Assembly: GCF_964355755.1 (NCBI RefSeq)
Contig: NC_092672.1
Location: forward strand, 22,194,501-22,258,500
Reading direction: 5' to 3'
DNA from: Antedon mediterranea
Lineage: Eukaryota > Echinodermata > Crinoidea > Comatulida > Antedonidae
Length of the DNA stretch: 64,000 bases
Numbering within the stretch: the first letter of the stretch is position 1; each line of letters opens with the position of its first letter. Shown here one piece after another: positions 1-13,225 of this stretch. The notes below the pieces were generated by a model that saw nothing but the letters and a program-made list of their open reading frames with translations, searched no databases and was not told the DNA's origin. The translations under genes were made by a program, and so were the position numbers.

Positions 1-654
1 CATTGTAGTGAAAACATGATTTTTTCTTCGTTTTTTTCTACGCAATTGATTAACTTGATTATTCTTCATTTTTTCACGTGGGGGACAATACATCTTTAAA
101 AAAACATAACCTAATGTCCTTGTTCTACATGGAACCCCCGCAGTTTAAACGCGGACAAAACCACAGAAGAATAGCTTCTCTTTCTTGAGCTATACTTGCT
201 CACTTTATTTCTATCCATCCGTTCATCCGGTAAACTAAAATAAAAACAAACAGAGAAACAATTGACACGGCGCCGTGAAGCACGTCTCTAACGTATACTA
301 CGGCTTATCATACATAATTCGTCGTTAACATGGGCATACTATCATCATTATGTCTATCAAACCTAACTAATTCATAAGTAAATAATAATATATAAGATTG
401 TCTCCACACGGAGCATTAAAGGTGTACAACAACGTTAATACAACGTATCGCCTATTGTGCACAGCTCTCATACCATGAACAGTGACTACAACAAACCGTG
501 ACTAGCCTAATTTACATATCAAGGTATCAAGGTGCGATGTACATACATAACATGGCTCCCTGCAAAGATAAATTATGAAACTGACAGTATCATCACTTTT
601 CCTTTGCATACACAACAATAGTGGCTCCTTGACGGGGAATTGATTACAATAATA
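1..654. other. No gene seen
   Basis: Non-coding sequence with no exon-like frame, no recognised repeat family and no clear RNA gene. Presumably intron or 5' flank of the ankyrin-ROCO gene. Confidence 0.5.
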
Positions 655-674
655 CTAACTACTGACATTCAATG

Positions 675-988
675 TTTGTTTGTTTGTTTTATCTTTATAC
701 TGGGTGACCTCTTCAGTCAAAGACTGATCTCCCAGAGGGCCCAGTTGGTGATCAGTGGCTGTGATGTACTAATACACCGGGGTAACCCCCTACTCGTCTC
801 GAAAGATGTACTAGGTTCTTTAAAGTGCACACGAGCAAGTTGTGTACACTGGACCTACGGTTTATAGTCCTTATCCGAGAAGACTCGTTCTACCACCAGA
901 ACCATGGAGTGAGTGAGCCTCGAACCCCTGCCGATGTTATGGCTACGTGATTACGGTTCCACTGTCTTAACCGCTCGGCCACTCACCC
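675..988 (-). mobile_element. tRNA-derived SINE, minus strand
   Basis: On the minus strand the head reads GTGGCCGAGCGGTTAAG (A-box-like, as in Leu/Ser tRNAs) and GGGGTTCGAGGC (B-box-like), followed by a body of about 240 bp and an AAAC-type tail (CAAACAAACAAACA). Flanked by AATG on both sides. Copy 2 of the duplication has an uninterrupted site here (near 16150-16160), which confirms the insertion. It is not a working tRNA gene: the body is continuous with the head. Confidence 0.85.
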
Positions 989-1127
989 AATGATTGAAGG
1001 TTCTCCTTCATCTAATGTTCAAGCAGTATTGTTATAATTTTTTTTAATAATTGCCTTGATTTAATGCACAACTATTAACTTAGATTGTATACTGGCTTTT
1101 TCTTTTATCCAAATGTACATACGAAAA

Positions 1128-1373
1128 TAATATGGAGTTGTTGATAGCCGAGTAGTTAGGACACTTGACTGTCATACAGATAGACCCGGGTTCAATTCCC
1201 GAAAACTCCCAGTCCACTCAGCTGTAAATGAGTACCTGGTTGAAAATACTAGGGAGAAAAAAGGCGGCGTGGAAAGGAACTGGCCACCTTACCACATAAT
1301 GCCGAGGCTTAGTACAATGAGCTCCTAACAGCTCATTCCCCTACGTTCAGAGAACACGGGACTCACCTCACCT
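1128..1373 (+). mobile_element. tRNA-derived SINE, plus strand
   Basis: Contains TAGCCGAGTAGTTAGG (A box) and GGGTTCAATTCCC (B box), then a body with GGAACTGGCCACCTTACCAC. Flanked by target duplications TACATACGAAAA (1116-1127) and TACATATGAAAA (1374-1385). Copy 2 has a single uninterrupted TACATGAAAAAC site near 16378, so the insertion postdates the duplication. It differs from the SINE at 675-988 in head and body. Confidence 0.88.
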
Positions 1374-1466
1374 TACATATGAAAAACATAATCACTCCTT
1401 TTGAGGACTTGTGATGAGTTGAAAAACAAATAACAATATTATCAAGTTAAAGTTCAATACAATTTT

Positions 1467-1581
1467 TAGTCGCGTGGACGCGACTCTATAGTTCACTATG
1501 TCGGTTGGTCGGTCTGTCTGTCGGTCCGTCGGTCTGATATCACTATGCGTTTTAGCACGCGACTTATGGCTGTTGGCCTTG
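1467..1581 (+). mobile_element. Short hairpin repeat, copy A
   Basis: Begins TAGTCGCGTG, contains a GGTCGGTCTGTC run, then GCACGCGACT and ends GGCCTTG. The arms AGTCGCGTG and CACGCGACT pair. The block is missing at the matching place in copy 2 of the duplication (near 16460), so it is mobile or was mobile. Related to 12336-12430 and 23819-23926. Confidence 0.8.
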
Positions 1582-4500
1582 TTTTCGTAATAGTCAAATG
1601 AATACAAAACAGAAAATATATGTAAGTTACACAATTTGTTTAAAAAGTAGCATGAAAACATATAAAATAAAATACATGATTAAAGGTATTATGACCATTA
1701 CAGGAACCAGAACTTAAAATAAATAAATAAAATCAACAGAAATATAGAAAATAGCATATTATTTTCATCAGAAAAATTATTATATAAAAGTTTTTCTAAT
1801 TAGAAACAATGGTTAAATGAAGACTATTCCACTTATATTTGAGGTAAAACATAATTTTTTGTTTAAAATAATTGCTAAACTCTGCAATCCTCCAAAAAAC
1901 ATAGCAAACCTCATTTAAACAACAAAAAAGTGATTGAAAGTTGTGTACAACTCACTTGGTTTATCAATTAACATGTAAATATATTTTTGTTAAATACTTA
2001 AATTTGTGGTTAAGCATCATTTTTGGGTTTAAAAAATAATTTCTAAACCTTCACTCTTGAATTAGAGGGGGCGTAATCACCAGCCCAAACAATGTTACAG
2101 TACTGTATAAGTAAAACATTTTATTTTAATTTCTTTAGAATACTAATAAATTTAGATATTTTATTTGATAAAAATTGTTGGCAGCCAATAATCCAATTAA
2201 AAGACCAAGGAATGCTTCACTTATTAATTTTCCATTACAAAAATATAACAATTGTTGTGTGTAAGTTTATATAAATACAATTTGTTTTAGCCGTATTAAT
2301 TAATAATTGGTTTGTATTGAACCATTCACTAGCTTACTTAACTCTAAATTTAAAAAGTTTAACAATACATCAATATTGATATAAAGTTGTATATAGCGAA
2401 ACAACTTGAAAATATCATGGATAACAACATCAAAAGTTTTTTGATAAATCTAGAAAAGTACTTAATAAAATTAATTGTTTTTAAATGCAGTATTAACAGA
2501 ATTCGAGAGTTCAAGAAAAGCATGACAAGTGGTATGGTATGCATACATATTTCAATATTTTTTTTTAAATGGTTAAAATTAAGATTGGTAAATATTAAAA
2601 TATAAAGTACTGTATATCCGTTTTGAAATACAAGATTAACTTAAAATTGTAATATGATTAGGTAAATAACCCATCATGAATAATTAATTAATGGTGTATG
2701 TGAGATGGCTTATAATTAATGAGCAACCTTTTTAAGAATCATGCTCTAAACCTTTACTAGAATTCAAATTACTAATTATATTAAGCACTTCTGTTTGAGA
2801 TATAAATGAGAGGCTTTATGGGAGGTGGTAATTAAGAGATTAGGTCTTTGGTATTTTTATGTTAGAATTACAGAATTTTACACATTTTTGAAAAATAATT
2901 TAATTACATTCTGGCTAATTATGTTTGTATCATAAAAATATTCATCATTAATTTGTTAAACATGAGGTGTATTTTTACTTTCTTTACCGGGATTAATTAC
3001 AGAATGTATTACTTCTCATTTGTTATGTTACATTTAATCTGATTGAATTTAGTTTTGTAGCATTTTTTTCTTTGAAATTTTACAGAGTGCAGTAATATTG
3101 TTGCTATACTTTTTATATCTTGAGATATTTGAACATTTATGAATTTGTTAAAGTTTATGCTTATATTTACTAACTTTGTTTAGATGGTGTAGGTAGAGTG
3201 GTGTCATCCATAGTTGTTTTAGTGTTTGGGTTTTTTTTCTTGAACTGCAAAAAGTATATAAAAAAATGTATCCAACATTAGAATTAACTGTATAGTTTAG
3301 ACGAATCAGTTTGAGAAAGATCAAAGCAAAATGCCCCTATATCTCTATATGTGCGAAAAGGGTAAAAACCCCTTAATGCAGGCTACCGTTAGACCACCTC
3401 TGGGCCTAGTAAAATTGCAGTAATATTTAACCGTCACGGTCGTACTGTAAGCCTGATTTGTGTGAAGAGTCCACGATATAAGGCCTGCTTACGCAGCGAA
3501 GCATTGATAAATTCGGGACATTTTACTTGATTGAGAAAGACTGTGGCAATTATTTTAGGCCAAATTATTAGATTATATCAATATGTATTTTTTAGGTTAA
3601 ATAATACAATGGAAGAATACGGGCAATAATAATAAAAATATAACAGATGTTGGTCCAAAGATTATTTAACTTGCTGTAACGTACGTAAGCCTAGGCCCTA
3701 GTTAGCATAGTTCTAGCGGGAATATCTTGTGGTGTGCGCGCCTGGTGCTAGCTCATAACAGCTTCTGATAATTAAATTTGCGTCTATTTGTAGGCCTAAT
3801 AGATTTTGTTTCTGTATAATGGCCATCACGATCGGGCAGTTTTAGCACGGAGTGGTGTTGGGCAAAAATATAGGTTTTATGCATCATAATAGAAACCAAT
3901 AAAACTAAACGACGGACACACCAAACATCATCAGTAAACATGTGCGCGCATGGCATGTTTCGTCGGCAGTGCCCTCCATTTTTTTTTCTAAAAAAGTGCG
4001 ACCTCTATTTTATGAAGACAGTAATCTTTAAATATTGCGCCTTTTCACTGTGGCCTTTCACACAGAAAATGGTAATGGCAATAATACCGGCTTGCTTACT
4101 GGGATATTGCCGCAATTCTATGTGAAAAGGGCTTAATTCAGTCTGAATGGTCAGGAACGTCAACCATAATCAATTATTTTTTTTTTTATTTTTTCTGAAT
4201 TGTAATACCCGATAAAATATCAAAATTAGTAGGCCTATTGTTTGTTTAAAAATAATCAATAAGTTCTGCATTAGTTTTTGTAATTCTCGTTGGTTTACAA
4301 ATCGTAGGGAAAAAAGTACAATAGTTGATAAGATGATATAAAACAATTATTAAATAGATTATGCTTATTAAATTTGATTAAAACAATTAATTTATAATAA
4401 CCGCAAAATGTTTTATGTTATTTAGATTTCAGTTGACTTGTAAATAAAGCCAATTATAGAATTCTTTTTTGTTTAATGACTTATAAAAAGCGAACCTCAT

Positions 4501-7135
4501 ATAGTTCTTTTGTCAATAATAAATCTGGTTATATTTTGTAATGAAAAAAATCAATAATTGTGTTCTGAAATGTTCATAACAGTTTTATTAAATAAATTAT
4601 GCGTAAGACAAAGGTGGTGATTTGTTTAGAATTTCTGAATTATAAACTATCAATTGTACATTGTACCTACTTACTGTAAGTCATGACCAACATATAGTAT
4701 ATATGTTTAAAGATTACCATTTTTAATCATTTTCCTTCATTAAATGCTTTTTCTGGATGTCGGCAGCCGGCATAAAAGTTTGTTGCCTTCATAGCCTTAG
4801 CTTTTCGAATTACAATGGATCTCTGCGGCTGCGCCTATAAATGATAATGTGTCTTAGGCATACTGTAGATCTTCACCTTGATTTTTCCAGTTCAGTGTGC
4901 ATTTTTCAATCAAAATATTATTTAAGCCAAGATCAGTTTTAAATATGTCCTTTACAAGTTGCATTGGATCTTTTCCTTGATGTCACCAAATCTTAGGCTG
5001 TAGCTTCTAGAATGCCTTTCAACTCGTAGCAATTCAGCTTCCATGTAGCTATTGTATCCTGATCCTGTTTAGATTTAATGTTTCACACATTCATGTCAAA
5101 TTATCCGTTGTAGTTTTAAATTTATCCTTAAGTTTTACTTTGAAGTTCCATAACATTTCTGTTTAGCAATGCTTGTTAGCCTTGCTTTAGTGATGCTCTT
5201 TCCTTGTCAATCCTAGTATTTATCAGCTGCTAAGCTACCCATTTCACCACTCAATGCATTCATTCAACATTTTTTACTTGGATGGAGTACCCGAGGCTAG
5301 GACTCTCTCTTCTTCTCCATCTGGACACTACAGAGCCAACTTTCAAGTCCTACTAGTTCTTTACGCATTGTCTGCCAGCTCTGAAACATTGCATGCATAT
5401 ACTAGGGGAATAGGTGAATAAAGCTATAGAGAAAATGTTCATACTTCAATCGTCAATTATGACGTCATAAACATGGTACCAATCGAAAAAAGTGCGATTT
5501 ATAAAGTACTACTCCTCCCTTTTTCATTGTAGTACTTCTGCTCCCGGAAATAGCAAAAAATAACCGTATTTGGTAGCAAGGTTATTGATGTGTATGTGAC
5601 GTTACATCCCGTCTTCTGACGTCATTACAGCTTCTTTTGCTGTAGGCCTACCCCGAGTATCGCACATTCGTGCTTGTTTATTCATAGCATGTTCAGTAGG
5701 CTCAGTTTTTTTACCTATACTATGAATTTGTGTTTTTCTTGTATTCCTAGTTCGAGATAAAGCACTAATAATGTGTTATGAATACTCAGGCTTATATTCT
5801 TAGTAAAATGTAATGACTTTAGAATGATCAACTGTTGGGAATTAAATATTATGCAGAGCAAGTATGTCTTCACTCAGAGATGTCCATAGCACTTTAATTT
5901 TACTGTAAATAAGAATTTGAGTTCTCTACACTAAAGGTTATTCACATGACAGTATGTAATATATATAGGTAACTTTATTCCCCCCAAAAAAATTACAGTA
6001 TGTAATAGTGATATGTAAAAGGAATTTAAATAATAAAGCATAATAATCAGAAATAGAAAAATTTATTTAATTAATTCAAATTGTTCAATACAATTAAAAA
6101 TATTTAAAATTCCTTGAGTATTATCACAAATAAATAATTATTTCAATTTGTAGCATTCAAAATACAGTAGGAGGGTTTGTTTATAATTTTATAATTATAT
6201 TACTCGATGGGTAGGCACCCAAAAATTATTTTTTTTTACTCCATCTTTGGTATTGCATTCTTTAAAAATTCCTTTTTTTTTTAATGAGCTTGTCTGAATC
6301 TTCAACTGTCTGGTGTTTTCAATTCTCTTCTCCTTCTCCTTTTTTATTTGGATATATATCATATTTTGTATCATCTTCTTCCCAACTTTTTTATTATTTT
6401 TTTTCTGGGAGCCTAGGCGTAAAGTTTTTAAACTTATATAGGTTTCCATCCACACATACTATGTTTTTTATTGGTTATCACAAGTGTTTATATAATTATT
6501 ATTTATGTATTTTTAATATATGTGAGGAGAACATTTATTGAATATTTATTGAATATTGAACAAATCAACTCACAAGTGTTTACATAATTATTATTTTATG
6601 TATTTTTGTGTATTTATTGAATATTGAATAAACAAATCAAAAATCAAATAAAAAAAAATCATAATATAATAATGTTGTGTATGCTAAAAATGCCTTAGTA
6701 AACATGTGAACTCACATGTTGTATACGAATACCATTGGGCTACTGGTTTAAATTTTGGTTTATATCTAGTAGGACTAATAATACAATTAATGTGCATTAC
6801 TAGAGTAAGCTAAGCTAGTGGCATGTTTTGAATTTAAAATGACCATTTTGATTAACTGGCATATATACAGTAAATGAAAGTGTGAAACTATTGTTTAATA
6901 GTGAGTACGGTAGGTGTACTATTTAAATGTTATGATTTTCTAAAAACCAAATGATGGTTACATCACCAATAGAGTTAGCCTAGGCATCTAGGCTTATAAT
7001 AGGCCTACTAGACAATATGTGAAAAGGTAATTAAATAAAATACTTTTTGTCTTTTTCTATTTGGACATTGGAATCAATCATACATACATTTATATTTTTT
7101 TTTCTGTTACTTAGACATTTTTTCATTCATACTTC

Positions 7136-8205
7136 TTAAAGGATGTCACTGTAGTAATGTCTAATAAGTGCCTCTAAATTATTGAATGCACTTCCTAATG
7201 ATATCACATGTACCCCGATCTCAAGGAATTGTTTTCTGTATTTTAAGTAAAAAACCACATTTCATCAAATTACTAGTATATTTTTAATGATTATTGTCAG
7301 CCGTTTTTCATCTCCTCTGCCGCATATGGCTACTAAATTCCAATAATTACCATTTATATCGTTTAGTGTCTTTATGCTTCCTGTCCTGTTTGGTTTTTTT
7401 TGTACGTGTTTTGTTCTGCCTTTTTGTTATATTGTACATGGCTTGCCCGCCACAAGTAACTTCTAGTTTAGCTTCTTCTTTTTAGCTTTTAAAAAAAATT
7501 GTATATGTTTATTTTTTGAAGCAAAAGTATATTTTTTATTATTTTAATTCTTTATTTTGGTCAAATGTTAACGTTCTATTTTAAAGAATAATAAATCTTA
7601 CTTGAAATGAAATGAATTTATAAATTATGGAACTATTAAGAAAGAAAACAAATAAAATAGTTTATTCATATCGATATTGCAAAATTATTTTACAACTCTT
7701 TATAGAGTATTGAAAAACTCATTGTATGTGTTATTTTTTTAATCCTTTAAATTGTATTAAGCTATTAATCAATTTTTCCTGTAGTAATCTTTTGTGGTCA
7801 TTTTTAGATTTTATTTTGCATATGTGTTATGCACACATTATGTTTGTGAACAAGCTCCATTACAAAAATGATTTTATTATTATTATTTTATTATAACTTA
7901 TATTATCAAGGTTCTTTTATTTTTGAATGAATCCCAAAAGTTTGAGATCTGTCAGTCTTTATAGTGTAAAGCTGGGGTTAAGATAGAGCTAAAATCCTCT
8001 GGATAGGAAATAGGGTAATATAAACTCTTGAGATGGTGAAAAATGTTTTGCAGAGCAAAGTTTTTAATGGATTTTTATTTTATGACCTCTCCCCCCCCCC
8101 CCAACCCCCGATTACATCGTTCCTCTTGAGTTTATTTTGTAGTATAAATGAAGCATGGCCTCCTGAGCTCAATTTGATTTTTTCAAAGTTAAAATGATAT
8201 AGATA
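7136..8205. other. No gene seen; AT-rich
   Basis: AT-rich non-coding DNA with a poly-C run near 8091-8102. A 63-codon open frame at 7294-7485 shows no family and no splice context, and is taken as chance. Confidence 0.5.
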
Positions 8206-8985
8206 TGTAACAGGTTCGTACTACTAGCGTCGTAGCTTTATCGCGTAGTATTTTCCGGAGCTGCAGCACTGGCACAAACACAATAAAATCATCCACAGAG
8301 ACAGTTCTTGGTTTGGAAAAGTTAAATTCTTTTATTGAAGCTAGTAACCAGTCGGAAGGAGATATAACAAAAACAGTGTTACTATTTAAGATAACATCAG
8401 TGATCGTATCATTAACGTATAGGCTACTATTGCGTTGTGTCTAGTATAACAATCAATCAACTATATTAACTATAGTAAAACAATTCTAAAATTAAGAGAG
8501 ATAAAAATATAGATGCTTACCTATAACCAGTCGGAAGGAGATGAAAACCTTCACTTTGGGCTAGGCATTAGTAAGTGTCATCCATTCCCAGTTGGGTACT
8601 ATGACAATTTTTAACCGATGGTACATACATTTACAATAACGTTATTTCGTAGTTTACAGAACGATTGTATTGTAACTCGAGTCATACACATGTAATTATC
8701 AATTTAAAGTTCGGTTATACAAAAAAAGAAACTATTAAAAATGCAAATCAATTAACAAAATCCCTTGTCCATTTATGAACTGACCCATACTGAAACATTA
8801 TACACTAAATATTCATGACCATTTTCCCACCACTTGGATGAGGTGACTCATCTATTTATAGCATGGTCACTTATCATTCCAGCTTTTACTTTAATGGGTC
8901 CCACAAGGTTTCTCAGATTCAAGTCAGATTCAGCAGATAAATCATTCAAGTATTTGGGTATAAGCATACCTGTTACCCTGTTACA
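8206..8985 (-). mobile_element. Candidate solo LTR
   Basis: A 780-bp block with TGTAACAGG at the left and CCTGTTACA at the right, that is, TG...CA ends with short inverted termini. On the minus strand it contains CTTCAATAAAAGAATT, a likely LTR polyadenylation signal. A short phrase, AACCAGTCGGAAGGAGAT, occurs twice inside (8346 and 8525). No clear target-site duplication was found and no internal retrotransposon genes are adjacent, so solo-LTR status is inferred. Confidence 0.5.
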
Positions 8986-11897
8986 TATACTAAAAGGAAA
9001 ATAATATGTGTTACTAAAGTCACGTATCCATGGTGATTGTGATGACAGGCCCAGACTCTATACTATACCTGATATTACTATACTATCTGAATTAAATATT
9101 CAGCCAGTGTGCAAAAACTTCTGGATACTATTTAAGTTGATTATCAATGAAGCATTCCTATAATGCTAACACCTTTTTAATGTTTATATTATATAATGCT
9201 TTTTTTTATATACACATTATTATACATGGATAAAACATGCAATTGATTTAACATGTTAAATTGATTATTCTAATTACAATTTTTGTTGTAGTGTGTAGTA
9301 TTGATAAAATTGTTAGATTTTTGGTAGGCATGTTATTATGCATAGAAATCTTTTGAATTGCAATAAATAAACACATGACCTTTTTGTACGACAATTAAAA
9401 AAAGCATTATAGTGAACAAAAACTATGATGCCAAGTTGGTGCTCTTGGCAGAAATTTGTTTAAGGATTGTTGTATTTTCTTGAGAAATCAGTAGATCAGA
9501 TATATTTAAAAAACAATAAATAAAATGAAGTTGCAACAATTTGAATATCATTTATTAGTAGGAATGTACAAAAGCCCTAAACTCATACTTACAGTGAGAG
9601 CTCACACATTTCATTTTACATACACATGCACTTGAAAATGAAAGTTACACAATGATGACACATTATCTTCAAAACAAATGTAAATGTACTTTACATTAAT
9701 TGTTTCTCCACTTAACTGTTTTCCTAGTCACATATTATCATTTATTATATGGGACTGTTTTGTACTACAATTCTTTATGCTGTTATCAAAATGACTTTAT
9801 ACTATACTGCAATATTTACATTGATCTTCTGTTCTGGTAAAGTAGACCCTATCATAGAGGCTTACACTATGTATATCAAGGTCTACTCGCCCTAATTTGG
9901 CCAAAATTTTCGGCCAACATTTTCGGCCGCTATAAATGTATTGGCCACGAAACATTAATTACATTACTCAAAATTTGCGCCACCTTAATTCTGTAGTATT
10001 TGTCCATAGTATTTCAAGAACGAATTCTGCTCATTATAATATTTTTAATTCATTTCCACGTCTGTTCATAATTTGCCTCCAAATGTTAAAGATAGTCTAG
10101 TTTTTTCCCTTTCTTCATTTATATATTCACTTAAGAAAAACTTGCCTCAAATACCTGTCTGAACTCAATGAAATGTGAAATGTTATTTTAAACTGTTTTT
10201 CTGTATTTAAGTTTATTTAATTTTTACACTTTAGGGGTGTCATACTTGATTTCATCGTTCACACCAACAGTGGATTGAATGTAATGTTTAAATATTATCT
10301 ACTCAACAAAAATATATTCCATTTGTATAATGTATAGTAATAAATTAATAAACCTTACATTATGCTTTCTTTGCGCATCTAAATACCTTATAAAGTATGA
10401 ATACACATGTGGTTGATAACCACAATAAAATAAAATATAGATAAATTGGCCAGACATGACATACATGTTCTTTTAATTCTAATTGGTACACATACTGGCC
10501 CACATCTTTCTGTTTCACTACACCATACTGGTCCTGCCAGTTGAATCTATTTCTACAGAGCAATCTCACTATTTAAACAAATTCCGAAACTTATTTAAAA
10601 GGTGAGATTCTATGGTGTTTTCTGTCTGCAAATAACTTTCTGAATTCCAATAATTCAGACAACAATGAATAAAAATAAACAAGAAATAATTGTTACTGTA
10701 AAAAAAGACTTTCTGAGATAACAGTTTTAATTATTGTTCTTTCTTCATTAAATGATATTTTCTAAATTGATATTCTATTTAATAATTTAAGAAATAAAGA
10801 TTTATTATCAATTATTTTTGTTTAAAAATCAGTAGTAAACATTTTGTGTAACATAAACATAGTTTAAAGTACTATAGACTATAGTACTATGCATATTCTT
10901 AGTGGCATTACTCCCTAAGGTTGGAGTGACCCACTCATACCCACAAACATTTCAGTGAACAAAAAATGTATAATTTTCCATGAGCCTTCGTTGTACAGCA
11001 GCAGCCGACAAACGTACACACTAATCAAACATTTGTCATCTATATACACACCATTCGGCAAAAATATTTACCATAGAGAAAGGATTGTTTTGACCATTAT
11101 TCAATGATATATATGATGGTAATTATACTTGGCCTCTATGTTGACAGCCAAAACACAGTTATTGTTTATTGAACAAAGGTCTTACAAACTAATGTCTGCA
11201 TACTGTACATATCTCAAAGACCCTCAGTGCACATGCCCAGTTTGAGTTTACAAATTCCCATTTAGACTTTCTTACCAGACGTGCTTTGTGGTGTGCTCAT
11301 GCCCAGTTTGTGTTTCTAAATACCCATTTTTTCAGCTTCAGTAATCTATTATAAGCTTCTGCATGGCTAATGCTTCCGTTCTCTTGAATGTAACTGCCTA
11401 AAGGACTGGTGCGAAAATTATTGTTTACTTTTGAAAATTAACTTTTTTATTTATTTTATTTACTGAAGTATAAAAAATGTTGATGGGATAAGCAATGATT
11501 ATGGAACATACAGCACTTTATTTGTTTATTGGTATACTCCTGGTGAGCATGGTCTACTATGAAAGTTTTAGCCTCAGTGAATATTATTCACATCCTATAC
11601 ACAATATATTGAACTTTTTGTCTTCAATGTTCATCAAAATAATATATTAATATCAGATTATTTATTTTTGTTTTAAATTAGTTATATAGGATTTATATAA
11701 TTTTTTATTAGATAATTGTTAGTTGCATTAAATTTGTTTGAAATGTCAGTATGTATACATATGAATAAATAATGTTTATTACTTCTTTTATAATTACTGT
11801 ATAATGTCTTATTTCCAGTGATTGTTTTTGTTATATCCTTGAAATAAAAAGAATATAACATTTTTTTTGGTGTAAATTTTAATCATTTTAATAAGTC
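8986..11897. other. No gene seen
   Basis: Non-coding AT-rich DNA. I found no ankyrin-like exon on either strand here; a 69-codon minus frame at 10360-10569 has no recognisable features. Confidence 0.45.
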
Positions 11898-12040
11898 AAT
11901 TGATTGATTGATTTTATTCGATAATCATACATGAAAAGTTAAAATATACAATGTATTAAAAGAATACCTGGTGTAACCCATGACACCTGGATAACCCATT
12001 AAGTCGACAAAAAAGTAAACTTATTTCCAATGGGGTCCAA
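11898..12040 (-). mobile_element. LINE 3' end fragment (L2/CR1-like)
   Basis: Read on the minus strand it gives CCCCATTGGAAATAAG followed by GGGTTATCC and ends in a short tandem tail AATCAATCAATC. That combination resembles 3' ends of L2/CR1-type LINEs. It is very short and has no coding part. Confidence 0.45.
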
Positions 12041-12335
12041 TCCGTAATGACGGATATATTTATAAATATAAAACACAAATAATAAAGATGTTATAAAATC
12101 TATTAAAATGTATAAATTTTAATATTTTTTACATTGATATGATTTGTTTGGCATCAGCCAAACCTTCACCCACTTTAAAGACAGGCTTGAGCTATCCAGG
12201 GAGGTATGAAAATGGTCATGGTATTTCTAAAAACTGTCCATTTGATCTAACAAATAAAAAAAATGAAAACATGTTTATACATATATCTGTTATGTGGTTC
12301 AAAAAGATGTCTAAAATTAACTTGTTTATCTATTT

Positions 12336-12430
12336 TAGTCGTGTGCAACATGACTCTACAGCTCACTATGTCGGTCGGTGAACACTAACTCAAATTTGCG
12401 CACACGACTGCAGCCATGTATATGGCCTTG
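12336..12430 (+). mobile_element. Short hairpin repeat, copy B
   Basis: Begins TAGTCGTGTGC and holds the shared core CTCACTATGTCGGTCGGT, then GCACACGACT and the 3' end GCCATGTATATGGCCTTG. The ten-base arms pair perfectly. Too short to code for protein. Confidence 0.8.
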
Positions 12431-13126
12431 TTTTTTTATCAGATTAAACTCAACATTAATATTGTTACAATCAATATTTAGACTAATGTGTGTACGTCAA
12501 ACCTCTTAAAACGGACAATGTTTTGTTGGTACACTAACACATCTTTCTTTAGAATAGTGCAGGCCATTATCTCTGATAATATAAAATAATAGATTTGCAT
12601 TACATACAAAATAATATTCCATGTGCAAGGCTTCCAATTGAAATGAAAGTGCCAAAGCAATCGATAAAATAGGATATGCTACACTCACAATAACTTGTAC
12701 TGGCTAATGCCACCATCACACCATAGAGCAATGAACTATTTCTTTGCTCTATGATCGCACAAAGGATAATTTAAATATATTGAAGTTTTAAACATGCCCC
12801 TGAAAGTAAAAGTTTGTACACCAAACCAATCCAGTAATTTAATATTTAAACAATATTAAATTAAAAAAAAGTTAAATAATTGAAATACCAGGCAACAACA
12901 TTTTTATGAAAAACTGGAATAATAATAAAAATGTATACAAAAGTAGAAATAAAATTTAAAAAAGCTAATTTGATAGTATTTGTGTGCATTGCGTATATGA
13001 TCACACAGCAAATACAAGTTACAAATTGAATTTGAAAATTGACACTTAATGGATGTATAATTATATAAAATATTAATTAATCAATAAATATGTAAAAGAT
13101 GTAACTTGTATGATTTTATATTTTAG

Positions 13127-13225
13127 GTTGGACGCTCAGCTTTGCATGTTGCAGCTCTGGCAGGTCACTCAGGCTGCTGTAACCTGCTAGTTGATGCAGG
13201 GTCAGACATCAATATCCAAGACAAA
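13127..13225 (+). CDS. Exon 1 in window: ankyrin repeat
   Basis: An exon of exactly 33 codons, phase 0 at both ends, between TTTTAG and GTAAGT. It reads as one complete ankyrin repeat: a consensus-like SALHVAALAGH helix, then NLLVDAGSDINIQD. One repeat per 99-bp exon is a familiar ankyrin gene layout and allows repeats to be gained by exon duplication. Because a repeat this regular rarely starts an array, more ankyrin exons probably lie upstream of the window. Confidence 0.9.

Larger units (their letters stand above)
655..7135 (+). repeat. Copy 1 of a direct duplication of about 6 kb
   Basis: Aligns by eye, in the same order and orientation, with 16141-21809 over most of its length; anchors include TTCTCCTTCATCTAATGTTC (1001 and 16169), CCAGCCCAAACAATGTTACA (2079 and 16998), GATGCTCTTTCCTTGTCAAT (5193 and 18710) and GACATTTTTTCATTCATACT (7114 and 21788). 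Copy 1 has extra blocks at about 3105-4575 and 5270-5690 that copy 2 lacks, plus two SINEs and one hairpin element. No coding sequence seen inside. Confidence 0.93.

Noticed and set aside
900-985. tRNA-Ser/Leu-like sequence on the minus strand as a real tRNA gene
   Set aside because: A and B boxes are present, but it continues into a 240-bp body and an AAAC tail with target duplications, and is absent from copy 2; it is the head of a SINE.
1-13126. Upstream ankyrin or kinase exons inside the window
   Set aside because: I looked for ankyrin phrases (TPLH-AA, LL-GAD-N) and DAPK-type kinase motifs and found none with splice sites; such exons are probably left of the window.
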